The notes below the pieces were generated by a model. That model saw only the letters and a list, made by a program, of their open reading frames with translations. It was not told the DNA's origin and ran no database searches. Shown piece after piece: positions 34,839 through 44,502 of a stretch of DNA of 64,000 nucleotides (position 1 is its first letter; the number at the start of each line of letters is the position of its first letter). This DNA comes from an uncultured Pseudodesulfovibrio sp. GTDB lineage: Bacteria > Desulfobacterota > Desulfovibrionia > Desulfovibrionales > Desulfovibrionaceae. The DNA is taken from the NCBI RefSeq assembly GCF_963677845.1, contig NZ_OY782498.1, positions 2,239,518 to 2,303,517 on the forward strand, given 5' to 3'. Both the position numbers and the translations under genes were made by a program.

Positions 34839-34885
34839 ATTTTCCCTAAAAGCGGATTGCCGAAACAGCTTATGTTGCCTACCAT

Positions 34886-34914
34886 ATAATAAGTACAGAA
34901 GCAACAAATCCCAA
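34886..34914 (-). promoter_or_regulatory. Candidate promoter for the wecB/wecC glycan run
   Basis: On the minus strand TTGGGA (34914-34909) and TATTAT (34891-34886) are 17 bp apart, 4/6 and 5/6 matches to the sigma-70 boxes. They would give a transcript beginning about 40 bases before ATG 34838. Confidence 0.4.
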
Positions 34915-35112
34915 TGCCTGCATCTATTCAATAATTCAACAAAAAACGCGAAAGTCAATGAACTTTTCAACCTGTCAACCGAATCATTTTTTGCCCACAA
35001 AAGCACCTTCAAAGCCATCTCCACTCCCGCGCTTACACCCCCTATCATAAGGAGATTATTTCCGTGTACGCGTTTTGGATTTGCACCACTCCCCCCACTC
35101 TGATAAGAATCC

Positions 35113-35140
35113 TTGTGAGGCTTAAAAGCATTCGGATAAT
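35113..35140 (+). promoter_or_regulatory. Weak candidate promoter for the PCP/sqdB run
   Basis: TTGTGA (35113-35118) and GATAAT (35135-35140) are 16 bp apart. The match is modest and the leader to ATG 35275 would be about 130 bases long. Confidence 0.25.
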
Positions 35141-35274
35141 CGATATGCCAAACGCATCGGCTTGATGGGTGTGTCATTTTTTTACAACCCGATGCCACGG
35201 TGAGCCCCTCCAGAACACAATAACGGCAATCGATATTTTTTAAAAATTAATCCAATAAATTAGAGGCTTACAAT

Positions 35275-36144
35275 ATGAACTTCACTTCCGACGCGCCACC
35301 TGAGTACCTTGATTTACAAAAGCTCACATTGCGCTTCGTTAGACGTTGGAAAACCATAATCATGTTCGTAGCGTTCACGGTTGCCTTGGTCATGCTATCG
35401 TCACGCCCGGCAAGCATCATTTCAAACCAAAGCCTCTCGATTTCGCCTCCGGGCTCCCCGGAGACTGAAGGATTTGATCCGTCTGAAGAGCTGTTCATCT
35501 TTACACGGGAATTCATCAAGTCCGACGGCCTGCAAAACGCTCTTGCTGCCAAGCTCGGCATCCCGGTCAATTCATTCAGGATACAAGCAACTTTTCAGGA
35601 CATCTCCAGCACCATGGTCATCAACTGTATCGCTCAGGATCGATCCATTGCTATATCTGCCGGAAACAACGTTCTGCCCGTGCTAGCCGAGGCCATTGCC
35701 CCGGTCATCGCCCCGTATAAAAACCGATATACTGACGCGGCACAGTTCTTCCCTAAGTCCAAAAAGCAGCTGGCGCACATCGAGCAGACCCTCGCTGCGT
35801 CCAAAACTGCGCTCATGGATCTGGCCAAAAAAAACGATAAAAAAATTCCAACAGAACTGTGGCTTGACATCCTCGATCAAGTCCAGACTGCCAATCTGCA
35901 AATTAAAGCCATGGAAGGTACTTTCAACGCCAGTTACAAGGAAAGCTTAAACAACGTCATGACGCCTGAGCTTCGCCGTGTCGCAAAACCGCACACCCTT
36001 CAACCTAAAACGAAACTCAAGCAGGCGATCATCCTCTTCGTTTCGTTCGTAGGCGGCCTGATGACAGCTATACTCTGGATCGTTCTGTCGGATTGGGTCA
36101 GCGACATCATCCGGCTTCATCGCGCGGAAAAGAACGCCAACTAG
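35275..36144 (+). CDS. Wzz/PCP-like chain-length determinant protein
   Basis: The 289-residue protein has a short cytoplasmic N terminus, a first membrane helix (about 25-44), a periplasmic part with heptad-like helices (about 130-235) and a second helix (about 246-270). This is the layout of polysaccharide co-polymerases that set chain length with a Wzy polymerase, which is encoded three genes downstream. It has no fused or adjacent tyrosine kinase and no outer-membrane Wza partner in the window. The periplasmic domain is a little short for Wzz. AGAGGCTTACAAT precedes the ATG. Confidence 0.7.
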   Translation: MNFTSDAPPEYLDLQKLTLRFVRRWKTIIMFVAFTVALVMLSSRPASIISNQSLSISPPGSPETEGFDPSEELFIFTREFIKSDGLQNALAAKLGIPVNSFRIQATFQDISSTMVINCIAQDRSIAISAGNNVLPVLAEAIAPVIAPYKNRYTDAAQFFPKSKKQLAHIEQTLAASKTALMDLAKKNDKKIPTELWLDILDQVQTANLQIKAMEGTFNASYKESLNNVMTPELRRVAKPHTLQPKTKLKQAIILFVSFVGGLMTAILWIVLSDWVSDIIRLHRAEKNAN

Positions 36145-36161
36145 CAAAAAAACGATATAAT

Positions 36162-36188
36162 TGCCAAAAATATCTTTAAAATTTGGCA
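36162..36188. other. Small inverted repeat between the PCP and sqdB genes
   Basis: TGCCAAA (36162-36168) pairs with TTTGGCA (36182-36188) around a 13-base AT-rich loop. No U-run follows on the plus strand, so a true terminator is doubtful; an attenuator or mRNA processing site is possible. Confidence 0.25.
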
Positions 36189-36256
36189 TCAAAATAATAC
36201 CTCAATAGCCGCAACTATCTCAACTACTTCCAGGAAAAAAATAAGGATAATTAGTC

Positions 36257-37405
36257 ATGAAAGTACTCATACTCGGTGGTGACGGATACCTCGGTTGGCC
36301 CACAGCGATGAACTGCAATGCCAAAGGCCATGAAGTCGCAGTCGTGGACAACTATCTGCGCCGCAACATCTGTAATGAACTTGATGTAGCCGAACTGTTT
36401 GGCGTTCCCAATCTGTCGGAACGTGCCAGAAAATGGAAAGACCTTTCCGGCTCGAACATCCCCGTCTACATCGGCGACCTTTCCGACTGGAGTTTCATCT
36501 CCGAAGTGTTCAAAGAATTCACCCCGGATGCCATCATCCACTATGCCGAGCAGCCGTCCGCTCCGTACTCCATGCTCAACCGCCGGGCCGCTTCCAAGAC
36601 CTTGATCAACAACCTCGAAGTCACGGCCAACGTCATCTACGCGGTCCGCGAATTCAACAAGGACGCCCACATCATCAAGCTCGGCACCATGGGCGAATAC
36701 GGCACTCCGAATATCGACATTGAAGAAGGCTGGCTGGATATCGAACACAAGGGACGCAGCGACCGTTTCCTCTTCCCCCGCCAAGCAAGCAGCCTCTACC
36801 ACACCACCAAAATCATGGATACTGACCTCCTCTGGTTCTATGTTCGCATGTGGGGACTCCGCGTCACCGACCTGATGCAAGGGCCGGTTTACGGCTTTGC
36901 TACCGAAGAAAACGAAGGGCACCCCGATCTCTACCCCTTCTTCAACTACGACGAACTGTTCGGCACGGTCATCAACCGCTTCATAACCCAGGCTGTGGCA
37001 GGATATCCGCTGACCATCTATGGAAAAGGCGGACAGACCCGCGGCTATCTCGATATTAAAGACACCCTCAATTGCGTCCGCCTGTCCCTCGAGAACCCAG
37101 CCGACAAGGGCGAACTGCGCATCTTCAATCAGTACACGGAGACCTTCTCCGTCAACGATCTTGCCCAGCGCATCGAATCCGTCGGTAACGGGCTCGGCCT
37201 GAACGTGCAACTCAACCACCTTGAAAACCCACGCAAGGAACTGGAAGAACATTATTACAATCCGACTGCCACAGGCCTTCTTGACCTAGGTCTTGAGCCC
37301 AACTTCCTGACGGATGATTCTCTCGCTGCCATGATGGAAGAAGTGATGCGCTACAAGGACTCCATCGACGAACACAAGATCTTCAGAAAAATCGCCTGGT
37401 CATAA
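36257..37405 (+). CDS. sqdB: UDP-sulfoquinovose synthase homologue (SQD1/SqdB/Agl3 family)
   Basis: All 382 residues align with the SQD1 family as I know it. Landmarks are GGDGYLGWPTA at the NAD site, HYAEQPSAPYSM (95-106), GTMGEYGTPNIDIEEG (143-158; Thr144), PRQASSLYHTTK with Tyr181 and Lys185, then YGKGGQTRGYLDI and EEHYYN. The enzyme joins sulfite to a UDP-glucose-derived intermediate to make UDP-sulfoquinovose. In bacteria this usually serves sulfolipid synthesis; in Sulfolobus (Agl3) it serves N-glycans. Here the neighbours are flippase, polymerase and PCP genes, so a sulfonated polysaccharide is the likely product. AAGGATAA precedes the ATG. Confidence 0.9.
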   Translation: MKVLILGGDGYLGWPTAMNCNAKGHEVAVVDNYLRRNICNELDVAELFGVPNLSERARKWKDLSGSNIPVYIGDLSDWSFISEVFKEFTPDAIIHYAEQPSAPYSMLNRRAASKTLINNLEVTANVIYAVREFNKDAHIIKLGTMGEYGTPNIDIEEGWLDIEHKGRSDRFLFPRQASSLYHTTKIMDTDLLWFYVRMWGLRVTDLMQGPVYGFATEENEGHPDLYPFFNYDELFGTVINRFITQAVAGYPLTIYGKGGQTRGYLDIKDTLNCVRLSLENPADKGELRIFNQYTETFSVNDLAQRIESVGNGLGLNVQLNHLENPRKELEEHYYNPTATGLLDLGLEPNFLTDDSLAAMMEEVMRYKDSIDEHKIFRKIAWS

Positions 37406-37422
37406 AATCCAGCAAAACCCGC

Positions 37423-38715
37423 ATGACCAGCAAGCTGACAAAGAATTATGCCCACATAGCCGTCTCCCAAGGCACGATAGTCCTGGCAAAGAGCCTGCTG
37501 CTTCTCATTTTGGGAAGAGAACTCGGAGCCTCGGGATTTGGCGTATACACGCTCCTGTTTGCAACACCTGTCCTGATATCGACTATTGCAACACTAGGCG
37601 TCAGCCGGGCCATCACATTCAACCTAAGCGGCGGTGATCACGGGCGGGAAACAGTACTTGGTAATCATGCGTACCTGGTATGTGGCATCATTCTCATGGT
37701 TACCGCATGCCAGGCCGTATTATTCCCCCTGTTTCATAAAACGTTTTTCAGCATACTAGGACGCTCAGAAATGAACGCGAGCCTGCTGATCGGCGCAGCC
37801 TTCACCCTACAAATCGCCAACAATGGAGTTCTGCACGGTGTAGGCGGATTCCATCGACTCCCTCTGGCAACGGTCCTCCAGTGGAGTGTTAATCTGGGGG
37901 GCATCGGTTTTTTCTGGATCCAGGGGGCGCTGACTCCGGCCAATGCCGGATTCGCCTATGCACTCGGTCTGGCCGTTTTTGGATGCTTCACTTTACTCTG
38001 CCCGGAAATGCGCGGCGTCTTCCGGCTCCAAAGACCTGACTCAACGTATTTCAAATCATGCTTTGCCTATGGCTCCAAAGCAAGTGCGCTCACTCTGACC
38101 AACACCATCAATCTCCGCCTGGACTATTACATCGTCGCGTATTTTCTACCCGCAACTGATCTAGGATTCTATTCTCTGGCGACCTCTGCTTGCGAAGTCT
38201 TCCTCAATGTGTTCAGCAGAGGACTCGACTTTGTTCTCCTGCCTTGGGCGGCAAAACAGTCCCACGGCAATCGCATAGAGCAAACCGCACGGCTCACTAG
38301 GATAACATTCACCCTGACCCTGATTCTGGCGATAGGCATATTGATGCTGGCCGCACCCACTGTCACCTTTTTCTTCGGGCAGGAATACGCTCCCACCGTC
38401 GCGGCACTAAAGTTGTTGCTTCCCGGACTGATCGCCCTGAGTCTATCCTATACTTTGACCGGCATCCTCATGGGCGTAAACCGGCTCACACCTCTGTTGT
38501 GGGCAGGAATCATTTCGTTCATGGCTACGTTAATACTCGACATAGAGCTCATCCCACGCATCGGAATCAATGGCGCGGCCATGGCATCGAGCGTTGCCTA
38601 CTGGATACAGACAGGCATCATACTTGTCGCAGTCAGACGTGAAAGCGGGTACTCATACTCACGTTACTTCTTTCCCGGAAAAAACGACTTTTCCATGAAA
38701 GACAGACGGAGATAG
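37423..38715 (+). CDS. Wzx-type flippase (MOP superfamily)
   Basis: A 430-residue protein with about 12-14 hydrophobic helices and the N-terminal pattern LLLILGRELGASGFGVYTLLF, typical of the O-antigen/exopolysaccharide flippases. It should move the lipid-linked repeat unit made by this run to the periplasm. It lies 17 bp after sqdB and 10 bp before the polymerase-like gene, so the three are probably one transcript. Confidence 0.85.
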   Translation: MTSKLTKNYAHIAVSQGTIVLAKSLLLLILGRELGASGFGVYTLLFATPVLISTIATLGVSRAITFNLSGGDHGRETVLGNHAYLVCGIILMVTACQAVLFPLFHKTFFSILGRSEMNASLLIGAAFTLQIANNGVLHGVGGFHRLPLATVLQWSVNLGGIGFFWIQGALTPANAGFAYALGLAVFGCFTLLCPEMRGVFRLQRPDSTYFKSCFAYGSKASALTLTNTINLRLDYYIVAYFLPATDLGFYSLATSACEVFLNVFSRGLDFVLLPWAAKQSHGNRIEQTARLTRITFTLTLILAIGILMLAAPTVTFFFGQEYAPTVAALKLLLPGLIALSLSYTLTGILMGVNRLTPLLWAGIISFMATLILDIELIPRIGINGAAMASSVAYWIQTGIILVAVRRESGYSYSRYFFPGKNDFSMKDRRR

Positions 38716-38725
38716 AGATTAGTCC

Positions 38726-40135
38726 ATGACCAGAACAGAATCATCTCAGCAGATCAAACACCTGTGCGTCCTCGCGGCTGTGATTCTCATGGCGCACATC
38801 ACGGACATCGGCGGCCTCGGCATTGTGGCTGTACTAGTGTACATTCCCTACGCTCTTTCCCGTCCGGCCTTTGCCATAGCCATGACGCTGCTGGCCCTAT
38901 CCGTCATGCCTCCAGTTCCACGATCCATCGGATGGAAAGAAATTATCTTCTGCCTGACGTTTGCCACGGCCATGGGGCGTTGGCTCGTCCTGTTCTGCAA
39001 AGATTCACGTATTCCGGCCACTCCGGTAACGGTCCCTGCCCTTGCTTTTCTAGGGCTCGCCATTGCCTCAATCCTGCCCGCAGCCTTGGCCGGGACGCCC
39101 ATACTCCTCTGGGTCCGCGGCATCGCGCCCTTCCTGGCCTTCACCATATTCCTTCCGGCCCTAAGCGATCTCAAAACACAAGAAGCTCGGCGAGTTATTG
39201 TGACTGCCCTGTTCCTGTCGGGCGGAATGTTCGCCATACAAATCCTGATGGTCATACCTCAGGCATGGATGTCGGCAGCCACGACTCACCACTGGATCGC
39301 CCTGAGGGCCAAACTTCCAGCCAATGCCTTCCAACCCGCAATTCTCGCCGCCTGCTCCTTTTGCGTGGGCCAACTTGCACTGCCGCCATCGCAAATCAAC
39401 CAGCGATACATATTGTGTTTCATTTTCCTGACCACCGCCATCTCGTTGACATTTCTGCGCAGCATGATCCTCATCCTGGCGATTCTGGGTTTCATGGCCG
39501 TCATGGTCAATTTTTACATGAATCCCAAACTCCTCCAGCGAGTTCTCGGTAAATGGATCAAACTCGCGATCGTACTCGCTGTCTGTTTCGTGGCTTCCCT
39601 CTTCATACCGGCAGTGCTCAACTTCTATCTTCTCATTTTCAAAACATTTGTCATGCGCTTTGGCTCCGGAGAATACAGTTTCTTCGAGTCCGGGAGATAT
39701 CTCGAATGGGTCGCCATTCTGAACCTTGCCGACGCCACGGATCTGTGGAGATTGGGGACAGGCTGGGGATTGGGAAAAAAGATAACCTTCCTCCATATCT
39801 ATCTCGGAAAAGAACTGACCTACGGTTACACCCACTGCATCCTGTCGTACATCCTGCTGACAACGGGCATCATCGGCTATGCCTTCTTCGGCACTCTGGT
39901 CATTTCGACGACAGCCCTCATGAAACGAGCAGCATTTGCGATTCCCAAAGATGAGCTCCCGAGATTCTACGGTTTCTCGGCAGCGTTAATTTCCATAATG
40001 ATGTACGCCATGCTGCAATCCGTCTTTCGACATTTCGGTTTCAATGTACTCGCCGCCGTCCTGCTCGCCTCAATAGCGCAAATGTACACTACGACTTTCC
40101 ACAGCCTCACAAAGGATTCATCATGTGCGGAATAG
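38726..40135 (+). CDS. Wzy/WaaL-type membrane protein
   Basis: The 469-residue protein has about 11-12 hydrophobic helices. Between the later helices it has a periplasmic loop with GSGEYSFFESGRYLEWVAIL and LGTGWGLGKK, then YGYTHCILSYILLTTGIIGY. The GxGxG and His-containing loop followed by a helix with TGxxG is the pattern of the Wzy_C/O-antigen ligase family. Beside flippase and PCP genes, a polymerase role is more likely than ligase. Its last 13 bp overlap the start of the asparagine-synthase-like gene. Confidence 0.7.
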   Translation: MTRTESSQQIKHLCVLAAVILMAHITDIGGLGIVAVLVYIPYALSRPAFAIAMTLLALSVMPPVPRSIGWKEIIFCLTFATAMGRWLVLFCKDSRIPATPVTVPALAFLGLAIASILPAALAGTPILLWVRGIAPFLAFTIFLPALSDLKTQEARRVIVTALFLSGGMFAIQILMVIPQAWMSAATTHHWIALRAKLPANAFQPAILAACSFCVGQLALPPSQINQRYILCFIFLTTAISLTFLRSMILILAILGFMAVMVNFYMNPKLLQRVLGKWIKLAIVLAVCFVASLFIPAVLNFYLLIFKTFVMRFGSGEYSFFESGRYLEWVAILNLADATDLWRLGTGWGLGKKITFLHIYLGKELTYGYTHCILSYILLTTGIIGYAFFGTLVISTTALMKRAAFAIPKDELPRFYGFSAALISIMMYAMLQSVFRHFGFNVLAAVLLASIAQMYTTTFHSLTKDSSCAE

Positions 40136-42039
40136 CCGGTATTCTCCGCTTTGCCGGAAACAATGACGACATGCAACTGATACGGGCGATGACTAATGTC
40201 ATCAGCCATCGCGGTCCCGATGATCACGGCTTCCTGACCGCGACGCCGAAAGAAACAGCAATACCCGATGGCAAATGGGCTCAAGCCAAATCTCCGCTTC
40301 CCGTCCACTTCGGCCACCGCAGACTGTCCATTCTCGATCTCTCCGCTGCCGGACGTCAGCCAATGGCATCGGCTGACGGCACTGTCTGGATCACCTATAA
40401 CGGCGAAGCCTACAATTATCTCGAACTCAGGCAGGAACTGAAGGAACTGGGACACGCCTTCCGCACAGGGACCGACACCGAAGTGCTGCTTGCGGCCTAT
40501 CAGGAGTGGGGAACCGAGTTCATAAACCGCGTCAACGGAATGTTCGCGTTCGCCCTTCTGGATCTCCGAAAAAAACGCTTTTTCATGTTCAGGGACCGCT
40601 TCGGCATCAAGCCACTGTTCTACCACCAGAACGGTTCACGACTTCTGTTCGGTTCGGAAATCAAGTGCCTCCTTGAAAGTCCGGACGTGACGCGAACCGT
40701 GAATCGGCAGGCAGTTCGGTCATACCTGTGCAGCCAGATACTGGACCACGGTCCAGAAACCTTTTTTGAAGGCATCAGAAGCCTGTCTCCCGGTCACTAC
40801 ATTTCCTGCGACCTGTCCGGCGGGCAGCCCAAGGTCCATCGCTATTATAACGTACTCGAACGGGCTGCGGCACTGCCACCCATAAGCTCCCCCATCGAAA
40901 CGTTCCGCGAAACATTCGAACGTTCCGTTAGTTACCGACTGCGTAGCGACGTCAGGGTCGGGGCATGCCTGTCGGGCGGCTTGGATTCATCATCCATCGT
41001 CTGCACCATGGACAAACTCCTCAAGGAGGGCGTGTCCGAAAGCGCATCTATCGGAAAATCCCTTGTGACCTTCACTTCCTGCCATGATGACCCAAAATTC
41101 GATGAAAGAGAATTCGTCAAAGCCGTCACAGATGAAACCGGTGCTAACGCAATTCACGTCTTTTCGGCTCCGGATGAACTTGTAGAACACCTTGCAGCCC
41201 TAGTTTGGCATCAAGACGAGCCGTTCAGCTCCCCGGCCATTTACGCGCAATACTGCCTCATGGAAGCGGCACAGCGAGAAAACGTCGTGGTCCTGCTCGA
41301 TGGACAAGGGGGCGACGAACTTCTGTGCGGCTATCGCAAATTCTTCTTTTTCTATTTGAAACAGTTGTTACGACAGAAAAAGCCTCTGGTGTGCGCCAAG
41401 GAGCTGCTTGGTGCCCTCTTGCACGGAGACGAGGATCTGTTCGACATGCGAGCGGCCAAAAGGTATATGCCGGGCAAGCTGGCCAACTGCAATCCCATGA
41501 ATTCCATACTAACAAACCGCTTCCTTTCGGAAAGCAGTACCCCTCCAATAGGAAGGGGATCCGGTTTGGTGGAGCGGCAGGTCGCCGACATAGAACATTT
41601 CAGCATCCCGCCCCTGCTTCGCTACGAAGACAGAAATTCCATGGCGTTTGGCATCGAAACACGACTTCCGTTCCTCGATTATAACGTTACGGAACTGTCC
41701 CTCGCCCTACCCGTGGAAACGAAAATAAAAAAAGGAATCGCAAAACACATTCTACGAGACGCCATGCGAGGCACGGTTCCCGATACTGTTCTGGACAGAA
41801 GAAGCAAAATGGGTTTCGAGATGCCCGAAGATGCCTGGCTCCGCGGACCTCTCGCACCTCTGGTGGAACATTCACTCACTAAACGGCACTCCATACTCGA
41901 CGGGATAGTGGACACAGCTCAGGCTTTCAACATGTTCAGGGCCTTCAGGCAAGGACAACCCACCCCGATTCGATCCCGTGACTTCTTCCGACTTCTTTGC
42001 CTCGACATGTGGGCACAAATCCACAACCTGGAGATCTAA
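40123..42039 (+). CDS. asnB: Second asparagine-synthase-like amidotransferase
   Basis: Class II glutaminase with Cys2 (MCGIAG) and ISHRGPDDHG, and a PP-loop domain with SGGLDSSS near residue 287 and DGQGGDELLCGY, over 638 residues. It is distinct from the copy at 24779-26659 and belongs to a polymerase/flippase run, where amidation of a sugar carboxylate is the likely role. It overlaps the polymerase gene by 13 bp. Ordinary asparagine synthesis cannot be ruled out from sequence. Confidence 0.85.
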   Translation: MCGIAGILRFAGNNDDMQLIRAMTNVISHRGPDDHGFLTATPKETAIPDGKWAQAKSPLPVHFGHRRLSILDLSAAGRQPMASADGTVWITYNGEAYNYLELRQELKELGHAFRTGTDTEVLLAAYQEWGTEFINRVNGMFAFALLDLRKKRFFMFRDRFGIKPLFYHQNGSRLLFGSEIKCLLESPDVTRTVNRQAVRSYLCSQILDHGPETFFEGIRSLSPGHYISCDLSGGQPKVHRYYNVLERAAALPPISSPIETFRETFERSVSYRLRSDVRVGACLSGGLDSSSIVCTMDKLLKEGVSESASIGKSLVTFTSCHDDPKFDEREFVKAVTDETGANAIHVFSAPDELVEHLAALVWHQDEPFSSPAIYAQYCLMEAAQRENVVVLLDGQGGDELLCGYRKFFFFYLKQLLRQKKPLVCAKELLGALLHGDEDLFDMRAAKRYMPGKLANCNPMNSILTNRFLSESSTPPIGRGSGLVERQVADIEHFSIPPLLRYEDRNSMAFGIETRLPFLDYNVTELSLALPVETKIKKGIAKHILRDAMRGTVPDTVLDRRSKMGFEMPEDAWLRGPLAPLVEHSLTKRHSILDGIVDTAQAFNMFRAFRQGQPTPIRSRDFFRLLCLDMWAQIHNLEI

Positions 42040-42041
42040 TC

Positions 42042-42683
42042 ATGACCAACTCTCCCATCTGCATCGTCGGCGCAGGCGCACAGGCGAAATACAGCCTCGA
42101 CACCATCTCACTGCTCGGCCTTAAGGCCGCATGCGTCATCCGCTTCGGGACCGAAGACACGAGATTCGTTCCCGACAACGTTCCCGTCTACGATGGCGGC
42201 AGGGACGCCCTTGACGGGGAAAACCTCGAAAATTGTGCGTTCATCATGGCTCGCCCCAACAATAAAGAAAAGCAGGAATTGATAGTTTGGGCGAGGGAGC
42301 AAAACCGCAAACTGGTGACTCTCGTTCACCCCAAGGCCATTATCTCCCATAGTGCCAAGATCGGACAGGGATGCCTGATCAATGCGGGCGCGATTATCCA
42401 GCCACATGTGACCATAGGTGACGGTGTCATGATCCATGCCAACGTCGTTGTCGAACACGATGCTGTTGTTGAAGAATGCGCCAACCTGGCACCCTCCGCG
42501 ACACTGGCCGGGTGGGTCAGAATCGGCACACGCGCAACGGTGTATACCGGCGCACGCTGCATCCCCGGTGTGCAAGTGGGAGCGGACGTCATTGTCGCGG
42601 CCGGAGCCACGGTCATCAACGATATACCGGATAAAAGTCTCGCCGCGGGAACCCCCGCGGTCGTCAAAAAAAGTCTGAATTAA
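42042..42683 (+). CDS. NeuD/PglD-type sugar acyltransferase
   Basis: It has an N-terminal nucleotide-sugar-binding Rossmann-like domain (ICIVGAGAQAKYSLD) and a C-terminal left-handed beta-helix (IGQGCLINAGAIIQPHVTIGDGVMIHANVVVEHD in repeats, ending GTPAVVK). The histidine in EHDAVVEE corresponds to the catalytic base of PglD. Members acetylate amino sugars such as UDP-4-amino sugars or sialic acid. GGAGATCTAATC precedes ATG 42042, two bases after the amidotransferase stop. It ends the plus-strand run, 38 bp from a convergent gene. Confidence 0.85.
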   Translation: MTNSPICIVGAGAQAKYSLDTISLLGLKAACVIRFGTEDTRFVPDNVPVYDGGRDALDGENLENCAFIMARPNNKEKQELIVWAREQNRKLVTLVHPKAIISHSAKIGQGCLINAGAIIQPHVTIGDGVMIHANVVVEHDAVVEECANLAPSATLAGWVRIGTRATVYTGARCIPGVQVGADVIVAAGATVINDIPDKSLAAGTPAVVKKSLN

Positions 42684-42721
42684 TCAGAATCCGACAGGAT
42701 TGGCGGCACGCGGAGCGGATA

Positions 42722-44371
42722 TCAGTCCCAAGAAAACGACGTGAAATACTCTTCCACCTGATATTTTTCTTTCAGGGAGACATATCCGTGGTCAAGGATG
42801 TAATTCCCGACACCAAAAATCGCGACCAAAAGACAGGCTATGCCGCATATTCTTGCGGCCTTCCACAGTCGAGCTCCCACTGCCTCCCGATCAAAGGTCA
42901 TGGCATATCCAACGGCCAGCATGGCCAGCAACAACACTATGGCGATATATTGCATGCTCTGGAACAGCCCGTAGATGTGAAAAGTGACGATTGAGAGAGC
43001 TGCGCTCAAGCTCAGGATTTCACCGTTGTTCAAAGCATCCCGCACCAACACTGCCACAGTCAGGGCCATAACTATCAACCAAATGCTCAATCCGGCCACT
43101 CCCTGTCCCACAAAGAATTGGACATAAATATTATGCGCCGTATCCCGTAAGACAAACGGTTTAAACGACTTGGACAAATCCGACTGCTGCAGCTCGAACA
43201 TCTTCTTCGTATGCTCACGGAACGTTTCGTAGCCAAGTCCGAATACCGGAGCTTCGGCCCCCATGGTCATACCGGCCTTCCAGATGGTCGGTCGCTCGGT
43301 CTTACCGAACCCTTCAATCCGTTTTTCAATATAATTCACGCTGTTCTCGACACGTTTCGACGGCACTACGCTCTTCATACCATACACAAGGCAAACGCTC
43401 AGGGCGATGGTCAGAGGAAATGAAATGCAGACAAGCAACAACTTCCTTTTGGAAAAATGGAATTGTCGTTCAGTAGAATTATAGGAATAGAAGATAAGCC
43501 AGCAGCAAAAGAGAATGATCGGATACGCTACCCATGAGGCCCTTGAGAGCGTGAAGATAAGAGCAAACTCTGCTCCGACAAGAATTCCGAAAATCAGCCA
43601 CTTCTTCCATCGAACAGGCGTTTGCATCCGTTCAATGAGATACGGCAGAGCAACGATGACGAACTGTGCAAACCATCCCGGATTCAGGAAGATGGAAGAA
43701 AAACGACCAGCAGCTTGCTTGCTTTCATTGAAGAAAAGGCTCTGAACGATCTCGCCAATGGAAAAAAGCACACAGAGGATAAGCCCCATGACCACGCCCC
43801 TGAACAAGGCCTTATAGCAATCTCTCGGCGATTCGGTGCGGGCTATCAACCAAATAAATACAAAAAATAGAACTAGCCGGTTGCACGCGGCCATAGAATA
43901 TTGGATCGCAAAATCGATGGAGTTTCGATATATCGTCTGAAAAAAACGAAAATCACCGCTAATATGCCATTGGTTGGCTATACTGTCGAAGGGAAAAAGC
44001 AAAAGAGACGAGCACGCCAGCAAAATATAGGCGACCAACGAATACTTGATGGGATTGAGCACCTGCGTCTTGTTGTCTTTCAACTGATGAGCCAACAACA
44101 GGAACAGGCAAAACCCATTGAGCCCCCACTCGAAAACTTGATTCCTGACACTCCAGCTGTGCTCCCCGGCCACGATCATCGACAATCCCAAAAGTGTGAA
44201 AAGGATTTTCAGGGGCAGTTGCTTTCTCGCCCAGAAACAGGCTGCGCCGGCAATTAACACCAAACCGGCCAAAACGGGCAGCACTGGAGCACTCATCAAC
44301 GCGTATGCCCGGGTGATATGGGAAAAAACAAAATACGTCAGAGGAATTACGAAAGTAATGATGGTCTTCAT
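42722..44371 (-). CDS. O-antigen ligase/Wzy-type membrane protein
   Basis: The 549-residue protein has about 12-13 hydrophobic helices. A large periplasmic loop (about 320-425) contains GLGYETFREHT and DTAHNIYVQFFVGQGVAG, the Wzy_C/WaaL family signature with its His and GxG elements. It either ligates a finished glycan to a lipid or protein or polymerises repeats. It is the second such protein in the window. GGGGAG precedes the ATG. It lies 131 bp downstream of the phosphotransferase gene. Confidence 0.8.
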   Translation of the reverse strand: MKTIITFVIPLTYFVFSHITRAYALMSAPVLPVLAGLVLIAGAACFWARKQLPLKILFTLLGLSMIVAGEHSWSVRNQVFEWGLNGFCLFLLLAHQLKDNKTQVLNPIKYSLVAYILLACSSLLLFPFDSIANQWHISGDFRFFQTIYRNSIDFAIQYSMAACNRLVLFFVFIWLIARTESPRDCYKALFRGVVMGLILCVLFSIGEIVQSLFFNESKQAAGRFSSIFLNPGWFAQFVIVALPYLIERMQTPVRWKKWLIFGILVGAEFALIFTLSRASWVAYPIILFCCWLIFYSYNSTERQFHFSKRKLLLVCISFPLTIALSVCLVYGMKSVVPSKRVENSVNYIEKRIEGFGKTERPTIWKAGMTMGAEAPVFGLGYETFREHTKKMFELQQSDLSKSFKPFVLRDTAHNIYVQFFVGQGVAGLSIWLIVMALTVAVLVRDALNNGEILSLSAALSIVTFHIYGLFQSMQYIAIVLLLAMLAVGYAMTFDREAVGARLWKAARICGIACLLVAIFGVGNYILDHGYVSLKEKYQVEEYFTSFSWD

Positions 44372-44502
44372 TCATACTCCCCTAATTCTCAACATGGTTA
44401 CTGGACAAAAAAGAAAACGGCCCCCGACACAATGGGAACGACACACCTTCAGGTTCAATTTCGAAAATGGGCAATCAGTCATGACGTCGGCATGGACGGA
44501 GA

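Larger units (their letters stand above)
34839..35274. other. Divergent control region between two glycan operons
   Basis: No gene is seen in these 436 bp. The stretch separates the minus-strand run that starts with the WbuB-like gene from the plus-strand run that starts with the PCP-like gene. It is locally AT-rich and holds candidate promoters in both directions, with leaders of about 40 bases to the left and about 130 bases to the right. A long frame extending the GT4 gene upstream into this region lacks a start signal and is not believed. Confidence 0.55.

Noticed and set aside
34839..35198. Upstream extension of the WbuB-like GT4 frame
   Set aside because: The conserved GT4 N terminus begins at 34838 with a good ribosome site. 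The extension covers the divergent promoter region.
36251..37252. Minus-strand open frame of 333 codons
   Set aside because: Antisense to the sqdB gene, whose product matches its family over the full length.
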